Positions 24,752 through 32,582 of a DNA stretch of 43,895 nucleotides are shown here, piece by piece (within the stretch, counting starts at the first letter, position 1; each line of letters starts with the position of its first letter). This DNA comes from JANYJJ01 sp038241115 (GTDB lineage Bacteria; Pseudomonadota; Gammaproteobacteria; Burkholderiales; Burkholderiaceae_C): positions 1 through 43,895 of the forward strand of contig JBBRGA010000009.1 in assembly GCA_038241115.1 (NCBI GenBank). Direction: 5' to 3'. The position numbers were made by a program, and so were the translations under genes. The notes below the pieces were generated by a model. It was given only the letters and a program-made list of their open reading frames with translations, did not search any database and had not been told where the DNA came from.

Positions 24752-25282
24752 TCAGCTTTTGACCATGCCCAGCAGCAGCGCACGCGCTTTGTCCCAGTCG
24801 CGCTGCGCGGTGCGTTCAGACACACCGCGCAGTGCGGCGATCTCGGCAAAGCTCAAGCCCGCAAAAAACTTCAGGTCGACCAGTTCGGCCAAGCGCGGAT
24901 CTATGACGGCCAGGCGCTCCACCGCTTGGCCGATGTGTTCCAGTTCATCGGCCCCAGCGTCGTGCACAGCGCAGGCGTTTTCTGCCACCAGGGTGTCAAA
25001 AGTGACAAAGTCCAAATCACCGCCGCGCTTTTGCGCGCTGCGTGCTCGGGCATGGTCAATCACGATGCCGCGCATCGCCCGCGCTGCATAGGCCATGAAG
25101 TGCCCGCGGTCGGCAAAGTGCAAACCCGGCCGGCCCTGCAACTGCAAGTACGCCTCGTGTAACAACGTGGTTGCAGATATTTGCGCCCCAGAGGCGCCCT
25201 TGTAAAGCTCACGCTGTGCCATCCGGCGAAGCTCCGCGTAAAGCGTTTGAAAATCGGGAGCTGGCTCTGGTGCAGACGTCAT
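24752..25282 (-). CDS. ECF sigma factor of the kinase-linked type (ECF43-like)
   Basis: The 176-residue protein contains sigma region 2 and a region 4 helix-turn-helix (LSFAEIAALRGVSERTAQRDWDKARALL). Start is the ATG at 25280-25282 (MTSAPEPAPDFQTLYAELRR); the longer frame upstream lacks family sequence. In region 2.2, where ordinary ECF factors have an acidic DAEDLVQE-type motif that contacts the beta-prime clamp, this protein reads SATTLLHEAYLQL, with Thr38 and Thr39 in the acidic positions. In Vibrio EcfP (ECF43) a threonine there is phosphorylated by its neighbour kinase PknT, giving the negative charge needed for RNA polymerase binding. No anti-sigma gene is nearby; the neighbour is a kinase. 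Confidence 0.88.
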   Translation of the reverse strand: MTSAPEPAPDFQTLYAELRRMAQRELYKGASGAQISATTLLHEAYLQLQGRPGLHFADRGHFMAYAARAMRGIVIDHARARSAQKRGGDLDFVTFDTLVAENACAVHDAGADELEHIGQAVERLAVIDPRLAELVDLKFFAGLSFAEIAALRGVSERTAQRDWDKARALLLGMVKS

Positions 25283-25375
25283 GCGCGGATAGTAGCCAGC
25301 GCCCTTGGGCGGCGGTACCCCTATCAACACGGCCCGACCGACGCGGTCGCGGCAGGCGAAGAACAAAGCAAACGA

Positions 25376-25601
25376 GCGGGACTTCGATACCTCAGTCCGA
25401 ACGGGGGGTGTGTGCTGTTGCCTGTCGTGCAAACGCGAAAGCGGGACTTTGACACTTCAGTCCGAACGGGGTGTGTGTGCTGTTTCGCATCGTGCGAACC
25501 CGAAAGCGGGACTTCGATACCTCAGTCCGAACGGGGTGCGGGTTGCGTTGCCCGTCGCGCAAAAGTTAACGCGGGAGTTCGTTGCCTCAGCTCGAACAGG
25601 G
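25376..25601. repeat. Tandem array with a 65-bp period, four units
   Basis: Copies of a 31-bp core with centre CTTCGATACCTCAGTCCGAA begin at 25376, 25441, 25506 and 25571, exactly 65 bp apart. The first three cores are nearly identical; the fourth has several changes. The 34-bp segments between cores are also related to each other (TGTGTGCTGTT...CGTGC), so this is a tandem duplication of the whole 65 bp. The core contains nested inverted pairs GGACT/AGTCC and TTCG/CGAA. The array fills most of the roughly 380-bp gene-free stretch (25283-25663) upstream of the sigma gene and downstream of gcvP. Confidence 0.88.
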
Positions 25602-25663
25602 TGTTGTGTGCGTTCGGTTTTCGGAACGTGCTTTCAACACGCGTCAACGGCTTCCCGGCAACC

Positions 25664-28585
25664 TCAAACGTAATCTGTCATCGGCGGGCAACTGCACACC
25701 AAATTCCTGTCCCCGTAAACGTTGTCCACGCGCCCCACCGGCGACCAATATTTGGCGCCGCGCAGCGAAGCCACTGCAAACCCAGCCTCTTCGCGTGTGT
25801 AGGCGTGCGACCAATCAGTACCCATCAACGCAGCTGCGGTGTGCGGCGCAAATTTCAGCGGGTTGTCCTCGCGCGACCAAACCCCAGTTTCGACTTTGCG
25901 TATCTCTTCGCGAATCGCAATCATCGCGGCGATGAAGCGGTCCAACTCGTGCAGCGGCTCGCTCTCGGTGGGCTCCACCATCAACGTGCCGGCCACCGGA
26001 AAGCTCAAAGTGGGCGCGTGAAAACCGTAGTCGATCAGGCGCTTGGCAACGTCTTCGGCGCTGATGCCACAGTTTTCTTTCAACGGCCGCAAATCCAAAA
26101 TGCATTCATGCGCCACACCGCCGCCTTTGAACGCCGCGATCTTGCCGCTGTAGTGAATGGCGTAGTGGTCGGCCAGTTGGGCGGCCACGTAGTTGGCGCT
26201 GAGGATGGCCACTTCAGTGGCGGCCTGCAAACCCTCGCTGCCCATCATGCGCACGTACATCCAGCTGATCGGCAACACCGCTGCGTTGCCCAGGGGCGCA
26301 GCACTGATGGCGCCCACACCCTGAGGTGTGACCAGCCCTGATGCATGGTGCGCGGGCAAGAACGGCACCAGGTCGGCCACCACGCACACCGGCCCCACGC
26401 CGGGACCGCCGCCGCCGTGCGGAATGCAAAAGGTTTTGTGCAAATTCAGGTGGCTCACGTCACCGCCAAATTCACCAGGTGCTGCCACGCCGACCAGTGC
26501 ATTCATGTTGGCGCCGTCCACGTAAACGCGGCCGCCGTGCTGGTGCACCAAGGCGCACAGCTCTTTCACGCGCGCATCGAATACGCCGAAGGTAGACGGG
26601 TAAGTGATCATCACTGCGGCCAGGGTGGCGCTGTGTTGTTCGCACTTGGCGCGCAGGTCAATCAGGTCGACGTTGCCGCTGGCGTCGCACTTCACCACCA
26701 CCACTTGCATGCCGGCCATTTGCGCGCTGGCCGGGTTGGTGCCGTGCGCCGATTCGGGGATCAGGCAAATGGTGCGTGCATGGTCGCCGCGCGAGGCGTG
26801 CCAGGCTTGAATCACCAACAGGCCGGCGTACTCACCTTGTGAGCCGGCGTTGGGTTGCAAGCTGATGCCGGCGTAGCCGGTGGCCTGGCACAACCACTCT
26901 CGCAGTTGCGAATCCAGTTCGGCATAACCGGCCAACTGATCGGCCGGTGCAAATGGGTGAATGTTGGCAAATTCGGGCCAGGTGATGGGCAACATCTCAC
27001 TGGTGGCGTTCAGCTTCATGGTGCACGAACCCAGCGGAATCATGGTGCGGTCGAGCGCCAGGTCTTTGTCAGACAGGGTGCGGATGTAGCGCAGCATTTC
27101 GGTCTCGCTGTGGTGACGATTGAAGATGGGGTGGGTCAGGTAGGGAGTGGTGCGGCGAAGCTCCGTCGGAATGAGCGATTCTGCGGTGGCGGCGTAGTCC
27201 TCGAACACCGGCAGTTCTTGGCCGGGCAAGGCAAAAAGTTGCCACAGCGCGTTGATGTCGGCGCGGGTGGTGGTCTCGTCCAGCGCAATGCCCAGCATTT
27301 CGTCGCCCCACTGCGGAAACCGGCGCAGGTTCATGCCCTGGGCCACCGCATCGGCAGCGATCGTGGCGCTGTGCTCGCCGGTGGTCACGGTGATGGCGTC
27401 GAACGCGGTCGTGGCACCCAGCGACCAGCCCAAGTCGCGCAGCCCATGCGCCAGGATGGCGGTGTAGGTGGCCACGCGCTGGGCAATGCGCTTCAGGCCT
27501 GCGGGCCCGTGATACACAGCGTACATGCCGGCCATCACCGCCAGCAACACCTGCGCCGTGCAGATGTTGGAGGTGGCCTTTTCGCGGCGTATATGTTGCT
27601 CGCGGGTTTGTAGCGCAAGGCGGTAAGCCGGGTTGCCGTGCGCATCGATGCTCAGGCCGACCAATCGGCCCGGCATGGAGCGCTTGAACTCATCGCGGCA
27701 ACCGAGATAGGCCGCGTGAGGCCCGCCGTTGCCCATGGGCACGCCGAAGCGCTGGGTGTTGCCCACCACGATGTCGGCGCCAAATTCGCCGGGTGGTTTC
27801 AGCAGCGTGAGTGACAGCAAATCTGCCGCCACGATGAAGGCGGCTTGATGCGCATGCACCTGCTCGGCGGCGCCACCGAAGTCGTGCACCGCGCCATCGG
27901 TGGCGGGGTACTGCGCGATCACCGCGAAATAGCTGCCAGCGTCGATCAAGCTGTTCCATTGATCCGCCGAACGTGCCACCACCACGCTGATGCCCAAGGG
28001 CGTGGCGCGTGTCTGTATGACTTCGATGGTCTGCGGGTGGCAGTCACCGGCCACGACGACGGTGTCGCTTTTTGATTTGACGCTGCGCTTGGCCAGGGTC
28101 ATGGCCTCGGCTGCGGCAGTGGCTTCGTCCAGCATCGACGCGTTGGAGATGGCCATGCCGGTCAGGTCGCACACCATGGTTTGGAAGTTCATCAAGGCTT
28201 CCAGCCGGCCCTGTGAAATTTCGGCCTGGTAGGGCGTGTACGCGGTGTACCAGGCCGGGTTTTCCAAGACGTTGCGCTGGATCACGCCGGGCGTGAGCGT
28301 GCCGTGATAGCCCTGACCGATGAAGCTTTTCAGCACCTTGTTTTTGCTGGCGATGCGGCGCATTTCTGCGAGCGCCTGCGCTTCCGACAAAGGCGCGGGC
28401 AGCGTCATCGATTGGCTGCGCGCAATGGCGCGTGGCACCACGGTGTCGATCAGGGCGCGACGCGACGCGGCGCCGATGACGCTGAGCATGTGCGCTTCGT
28501 CCTGCGCGTTGGGCCCGATGTGGCGCGCCACAAATTCGGTGGCATTTTCAAGTTCGGCGAGTGATTTGTGGGCAGACATCAGCAT
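25664..28585 (-). CDS. gcvP: Glycine dehydrogenase (decarboxylating), P-protein
   Basis: The 973-residue product is the single-chain form of GcvP, both halves fused (E. coli 957). The PLP lysine K717 lies in SHLNLHKTFCIPHGGGGPG. N-terminal FVARHIGP and SFIGQGYHGT are typical. It decarboxylates glycine and passes the aminomethyl group to lipoylated GcvH. The ATG at 28583-28585 has AGGA nine bases upstream; a second ATG two codons in is possible. It is the third gene of gcvT-gcvH-gcvP behind the glycine riboswitch, 53 bp after gcvH. Confidence 0.97.
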   Translation of the reverse strand: MLMSAHKSLAELENATEFVARHIGPNAQDEAHMLSVIGAASRRALIDTVVPRAIARSQSMTLPAPLSEAQALAEMRRIASKNKVLKSFIGQGYHGTLTPGVIQRNVLENPAWYTAYTPYQAEISQGRLEALMNFQTMVCDLTGMAISNASMLDEATAAAEAMTLAKRSVKSKSDTVVVAGDCHPQTIEVIQTRATPLGISVVVARSADQWNSLIDAGSYFAVIAQYPATDGAVHDFGGAAEQVHAHQAAFIVAADLLSLTLLKPPGEFGADIVVGNTQRFGVPMGNGGPHAAYLGCRDEFKRSMPGRLVGLSIDAHGNPAYRLALQTREQHIRREKATSNICTAQVLLAVMAGMYAVYHGPAGLKRIAQRVATYTAILAHGLRDLGWSLGATTAFDAITVTTGEHSATIAADAVAQGMNLRRFPQWGDEMLGIALDETTTRADINALWQLFALPGQELPVFEDYAATAESLIPTELRRTTPYLTHPIFNRHHSETEMLRYIRTLSDKDLALDRTMIPLGSCTMKLNATSEMLPITWPEFANIHPFAPADQLAGYAELDSQLREWLCQATGYAGISLQPNAGSQGEYAGLLVIQAWHASRGDHARTICLIPESAHGTNPASAQMAGMQVVVVKCDASGNVDLIDLRAKCEQHSATLAAVMITYPSTFGVFDARVKELCALVHQHGGRVYVDGANMNALVGVAAPGEFGGDVSHLNLHKTFCIPHGGGGPGVGPVCVVADLVPFLPAHHASGLVTPQGVGAISAAPLGNAAVLPISWMYVRMMGSEGLQAATEVAILSANYVAAQLADHYAIHYSGKIAAFKGGGVAHECILDLRPLKENCGISAEDVAKRLIDYGFHAPTLSFPVAGTLMVEPTESEPLHELDRFIAAMIAIREEIRKVETGVWSREDNPLKFAPHTAAALMGTDWSHAYTREEAGFAVASLRGAKYWSPVGRVDNVYGDRNLVCSCPPMTDYV

Positions 28586-28638
28586 GGCGGGGCGTCCTGA
28601 GAAATTGAAATTCAGAGCTCTGATTCAAGCGCGAGCTT

Positions 28639-29013
28639 TTAGGCGTTTTTGACCAACAAGTCGTAAGCCGGTGCGTCCATCAAGCCTTCAAATTCCTTCA
28701 TGTCCGACACACGGACTTTCATGAACCATCCGCTGCCCAGGGGATCGGTGTTGGCCAAGGAAGGGTCGCCGCGCAGGGCTTCGTTCACTTCCACCACTTC
28801 GCCGCTCACCGGCATGTACAGATCAGCGGCCGCTTTTACCGACTCGACCACGCCTGCCACTTCACCTTTTTTGAAGCTGCTGCCCACTGCGGGCAAGTCG
28901 ACGAACACGACATCGCCGAGCGCGTCCTGCGCATGCACGGTGATGCCGACAACGGCGGCTTCGTGGTCTTCAATGTTGATCCATTCGTGGTCGGGCGTGT
29001 ACATCGTGGTCAT
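28639..29013 (-). CDS. gcvH: Glycine cleavage system H protein
   Basis: The 124-residue lipoyl carrier has its lipoylation lysine K60 in GVVESVKAAADLYMPVSGEV. It shuttles the aminomethyl intermediate from GcvP to GcvT and then carries the dihydrolipoyl group to lipoamide dehydrogenase. GGAG stands just before the ATG. It lies between gcvT and gcvP on the same strand, 94 bp after gcvT; that gap holds A-rich sequence but no terminator that I can see. Confidence 0.97.
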   Translation of the reverse strand: MTTMYTPDHEWINIEDHEAAVVGITVHAQDALGDVVFVDLPAVGSSFKKGEVAGVVESVKAAADLYMPVSGEVVEVNEALRGDPSLANTDPLGSGWFMKVRVSDMKEFEGLMDAPAYDLLVKNA

Positions 29014-29107
29014 GGTTTGGCTCCAGGAAAAAATCGGAAATGGCGTGGAAGGGCGGGACGTTCAACCGTCAAAAATTGATCTGCAAAAATTTCAGCCGCG
29101 GAAAAGT

Positions 29108-30256
29108 TCATCCGCGAAAGTAGCGGTGCGGTGCGAACGGCATGGCCGTCACACGCATCGGGTAGCGCTTGCCGCGCACTTCGGCATAAACCTCGTGGCC
29201 GATGGCGGCATGGTTCATCGCCAGGTAGGCCATGGCGATCGGCTGGTTCACGCTGGGTGCCAAGGTGCCGCTGGTGACCGTGCCCAATTTGTGGCCATTG
29301 GCATCCACGATCAACGCGCCTTCGCGCACAGGCACGCGTTCCAAGCCTGTCATGCCGACACGTTTGTTGCTGGCGCCCGCCGTGAGTTGCGCGTTGATCA
29401 CATCTGCGCCGGGGTAGCCGCCGGCGCGCGCGCCACCCGGGCGCCGCACCTTTTGGATGGCCCAGGTCAGCGCGGCTTCCACGGGTGTGGTGGTGGCGTT
29501 GATGTCGTGGCCGTACAAGCACAGGCCTGCCTCCAAGCGCAATGTGTCGCGCGCACCCAAACCGATGGGCATGACCTCGGGCTGCGCCAGCAAGGCGCGC
29601 GCCAACGCTTCGGCTTGTTGGGACGGCACCGATATTTCAAAGCCGTCTTCGCCGGTGTAGCCCGAGCGCGTGACAAAACAATCGGCACCATTGAGCGTGA
29701 AGTCGTCGCCGGTCATGAAGGTCAATTCGGCCACGCTCGCATTCAGGCGCGACAGCGCAGTCACAGCCTGCGGGCCTTGCAGCGCCAGCAAGGCGCGGTC
29801 TGGCAGCGGCACCACGGTGCAGCGGTGCCCGATGTGGGTGATGAGGTGTAGGGTGTCGGCGTCTTTGCAGGCGGCGTTGACGATGAGGAAAAGGTCGTTG
29901 TCGTGTTGAGCGGAGCGCCGCGCGATCATCAAGTCGTCCAGGATGCCGCCATTGGCGTTGGTGAACAACCCGTAGCGCTGTTTGCCCACTGGCAAATCGA
30001 CCACATCCACAGGCACCAAGGTTTCCAGTGCCGGCGCCGCATCGCCGCCCAGCAAGCGCAACTGGCCCATGTGCGACACGTCGAACAAGCCGGCTGCCGC
30101 GCGACAGTGTTTGTGCTCGGCCATGATGCCGGCCGGATAGCTGACCGGCATGTCGTAGCCGGCAAATGGAACCATCTTGGCGCCGAGTTCGATGTGCAGC
30201 GCGTGGAGCGGGGTTTGCAGAAGTGAAATTTGCAAGGGTGGCGCAGCGTCAGACAT
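29108..30256 (-). CDS. gcvT: Aminomethyltransferase, T-protein
   Basis: The 382-residue product transfers the methylene group from GcvH to tetrahydrofolate, releasing ammonia. Family sequence includes MVPFAGYDMPVSYPAGI and AGLFDVSHMGQ near the N-terminus, then the folate-binding region (FVTRSGYTGEDGFEI) and a C-terminal barrel ending PHRYFRG. The ATG at 30254-30256 is preceded by GGGAGA at good spacing; the frame is open six codons further but without a ribosome-binding site. First gene of the gcv operon, directly after the riboswitch. Confidence 0.96.
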   Translation of the reverse strand: MSDAAPPLQISLLQTPLHALHIELGAKMVPFAGYDMPVSYPAGIMAEHKHCRAAAGLFDVSHMGQLRLLGGDAAPALETLVPVDVVDLPVGKQRYGLFTNANGGILDDLMIARRSAQHDNDLFLIVNAACKDADTLHLITHIGHRCTVVPLPDRALLALQGPQAVTALSRLNASVAELTFMTGDDFTLNGADCFVTRSGYTGEDGFEISVPSQQAEALARALLAQPEVMPIGLGARDTLRLEAGLCLYGHDINATTTPVEAALTWAIQKVRRPGGARAGGYPGADVINAQLTAGASNKRVGMTGLERVPVREGALIVDANGHKLGTVTSGTLAPSVNQPIAMAYLAMNHAAIGHEVYAEVRGKRYPMRVTAMPFAPHRYFRG

Positions 30257-30324
30257 CAAAGTCTCCCAGGGCATTCACGGTGCCAACCTCCGCAGACGCA
30301 AGTCTGTGGGTGGTTGGGGATGCC

Positions 30325-30542
30325 CTCGCTGTCCGCTTTACCTGAGAGATTGGCGGCCGCTGCCTGAACAGAATGCCGCTTGCCCCTTCGGTGGACTCAC
30401 GCGCTGGTGAGCCTCTCTCCAGTGAGGAACGCGGCAAAATTTCACCGCGCTTGTCAGTCCTTTTGCCTGAGCGTTCCTGCCTGCAGTGAAGCTGGCTCTG
30501 CGCCTTCGGCGGCTTCTCTGGGAAGCTCTCTCCTGACGGGTG
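30325..30542 (-). promoter_or_regulatory. Tandem glycine riboswitch upstream of gcvT
   Basis: Two aptamers are readable on the minus strand. Aptamer I (about 30540-30452) has GGAGAGAGCTTCCC, then GCCGAAGGCGCAGAG and CTCAGGCAAAAGGACTGACA. Aptamer II (about 30422-30328) has CTGGAGAGAGGCTC, then CACCGAAGGGGCAAGC and CTCTCAGGTAAAGCGGACAG. These are the conserved GGAGAG, CCGAAGG and CAGGTAAAGGACAG elements of the gcvT-type glycine riboswitch, joined by a short linker. About 70 nt separate aptamer II from the gcvT start, room for an expression platform. With the 5' flank it accounts for the roughly 400 bp without genes at 30257-30670. Confidence 0.93.
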
Positions 30543-30670
30543 AAAGTGTAGCAGCGAGGCATGCTTTGCAGTCACGGATTGGAGTGACGCTTTGCCGTCA
30601 AGTCGCGGGAGTATGGTCATCCACAGTCCGCACTGAACCGAACCCAAAAAATCGATCCGGAGACCGCTTT

Positions 30671-31252
30671 ATGACCTCTATTTTCGACACCGACCTTGGC
30701 AAAAATGCCGCCAATTACGTGCTGTTGTCGCCGGTAAGTTTTGTTGAGCGCAGCGCCGAGGTGTTTGGTGATTTGACAGCCGTCATCCACGGCCAGCGCC
30801 GCTACACCTGGCGGCAAACGCGCGTGATGAAGGGCTACTTGAAAACGCCCACGGCCAAGGCTTTTGAAGGCGGCTGGTTCCACACCGGCGACCTGGCGGT
30901 GATGGAGCCAGATCGCTACGTCAAGATCAAAGACCGCAGCAAAGACATCATCATCTCGGGCGGCGAAAACATCAGCTCGCTTGAAGTGGAAGACGCGCTG
31001 TACCGCCACGCGGCCGTCATGACCTGCGCCGTGGTGGCCAAGGCCGACGCCAAATGGGGCGAAACGCCGGTAGCGTTTGTCGAGCTGAAACCGGGTGCGG
31101 AAGTAAGCGCAGCAGCTTTGATTGCGCACTGCCGGGATCTGCTGGCGGCCTACAAACTGCCACGCGATGTCCGGTTTGAAGAGATCCCGAAAACGTCGAC
31201 TGGAAAGATCCAGAAGTTCGCGCTGCGCGAGCGCGTGAAGGGGTCTGCATGA
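30671..31252 (+). pseudogene. Acyl-CoA synthetase with a large in-frame internal deletion
   Basis: The 193-residue frame joins the first about 50 residues of an AMP-dependent acyl-CoA synthetase (ending RRYTWRQT) directly to its C-terminal part (VMKGYLKTP...GGWFHTGDLAVMEPDRY). The hinge region KDRSKDIIISGGENISS and the A10 lysine motif KTSTGKIQKF are intact. About 350 residues are absent compared with the usual 540 or so, including the AMP-binding P-loop (TSGTTGxPKG type), so it cannot adenylate a substrate. The junction lies near 30815-30826. GGAG precedes the ATG, and the stop overlaps the next gene (ATGA). Whether it is a stable mini-protein, a decaying gene or an assembly artefact cannot be told here. 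Confidence 0.85.
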
Positions 31253-32037
31253 ATACGCCGCAGCAGCCCTTGGTGTTGTGGTCTGCGGACCCACGCGGCG
31301 TGATCACGCTCACCTTGAACCGACCCGACGCCTTCAATGCGCTGTCCGAGGCGATGCTCGCTGCGCTGCAAACCGAGTTGGACGCAGCAGCCGCTGACGA
31401 CGCGGTCCGGGTGCTTGTCTTGGCCGCAGCGGGCAAAGCCTTTTGCGCCGGTCACGATCTGAAAGAGATGCGCGCTGAGCCTTCAACGGCCTACTACGAA
31501 CGCCTTTTTTCGCAGTGCACTCGCGTGATGATGAGTCTGCAAAGACTGCAGGTTCCGGTGATTGCCAAGGTGCAAGGCGTGGCCACGGCGGCCGGATGTC
31601 AACTGGTGGCGATGTGCGATTTGGCGGTGGCCTCGAGCGAGGCCAAATTCGCTGTCAGCGGCGTCAATCTCGGCTTGTTTTGTTCCACGCCCAGTGTGGC
31701 TTTGTCGCGCAACCTGCCGCGCAAGGCCGCTTTCGAAATGCTGGTCATGGGCGACTTCATCAGCGCCGAACAAGCCCTGGCAAAGGGCTTGGTCAACCGC
31801 GTGGCGGCGGCTGGCGAAGTTGACGCCGCCGTTGAATCGCTGGTCGCGTCCATCGTCGCCAAACCCCGTGTCGCGGTGTCGATGGGCAAGGCCCTGTTCT
31901 ACCGTCAGATCGAGGCAGGAATGGAAGCCGCGTACACAGACGCGGGCCACACCATGGCTTGCAACATGATGGATTCCGCCGCCCTGGAAGGCGTGCAGGC
32001 TTTCATCGAAAAGCGCCCGCCGAACTGGCGTCTCTAA
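31249..32037 (+). CDS. Enoyl-CoA hydratase/isomerase family protein
   Basis: The 262-residue crotonase-fold protein has GKAFCAGHDLKEMR (CoA-binding and first oxyanion segment) and QGVATAAGCQLVAMCDLAVA with a second oxyanion helix. It resembles the ECHDC3-like subgroup. The canonical catalytic glutamate positions are not obvious, so hydratase activity is not certain. Starts within the ATGA overlap of the deleted acyl-CoA synthetase gene, showing the two were once a coupled acyl-CoA activation/oxidation pair. aroQ follows after 41 bp. Confidence 0.9.
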   Translation: MNTPQQPLVLWSADPRGVITLTLNRPDAFNALSEAMLAALQTELDAAAADDAVRVLVLAAAGKAFCAGHDLKEMRAEPSTAYYERLFSQCTRVMMSLQRLQVPVIAKVQGVATAAGCQLVAMCDLAVASSEAKFAVSGVNLGLFCSTPSVALSRNLPRKAAFEMLVMGDFISAEQALAKGLVNRVAAAGEVDAAVESLVASIVAKPRVAVSMGKALFYRQIEAGMEAAYTDAGHTMACNMMDSAALEGVQAFIEKRPPNWRL

Positions 32038-32078
32038 ACTGACGGCAGCGCTGGGCTAGAAAAACTTGAGCACTCCAC

Positions 32079-32534
32079 ATGAAGATCCTTGTCCTTAACG
32101 GCCCCAATCTCAACCTGCTCGGTCAACGCGAACCAGAGCTTTACGGGCACACAACCCTGGCCGATGTCGAGGCTCTGTGCGTGGCGGCAGGCACGCGTTT
32201 GGGTTACGCAGTGGAGTGTTTTCAAAGCAATCACGAAGGCGTGCTGATCGACAAGATTCACGGCGCGGGGCAGCAATGTCGTGCCGGTGAATTGTTGGGC
32301 GTCGTGCTGAACGCGGGCGCTTTGACGCACACCTCGCTGGCGCTTTTTGACGCCGTCAAAGGCACGCATCCATTGCCGGTGATCGAGGTGCACATCTCCA
32401 ATGTGCATGCGCGTGAGGCCTATCGCCACCACTCCTGGATTTCGCCTGCCGCCGCAGGCATCGTGGTGGGCTTCGGTGTGGACGGCTACGTGCTGGCCAT
32501 CGAGGGTTTGGTGCGAAAGGCTGCTCGTCAATAG
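32079..32534 (+). CDS. aroQ: Type II 3-dehydroquinate dehydratase
   Basis: The 151-residue product begins MKILVLNGPNLNLLGQREPE, diagnostic of the dodecameric type II enzyme of the shikimate pathway. The lid-loop tyrosine is in PELYGHTTL, and HISNVHAREAYRHHS carries substrate-binding residues. The usual NPGAYTHTS-type segment reads NAGALTHTSLAL, a modest variation in a substrate-contact region. It converges with ETF-QO across 48 bp with no strong terminator. Confidence 0.94.
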   Translation: MKILVLNGPNLNLLGQREPELYGHTTLADVEALCVAAGTRLGYAVECFQSNHEGVLIDKIHGAGQQCRAGELLGVVLNAGALTHTSLALFDAVKGTHPLPVIEVHISNVHAREAYRHHSWISPAAAGIVVGFGVDGYVLAIEGLVRKAARQ

Positions 32535-32582
32535 GAAGCGAACTGGCGCACCCCCCAAGTTGCGTTGCCGCTTGCCCGCTTT

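Noticed and set aside
25376..25601. CRISPR array (31-bp repeats, 34-bp spacers, 65-bp period)
   Set aside because: The spacers resemble each other, so the whole 65-bp unit is duplicated. The core also occurs alone at 7242, and no cas gene is near.
25305..25673. Plus-strand ORF over the 65-bp array
   Set aside because: The 65-bp period is not a multiple of three, so the frame changes each unit and no consistent repeat peptide results; no family sequence.
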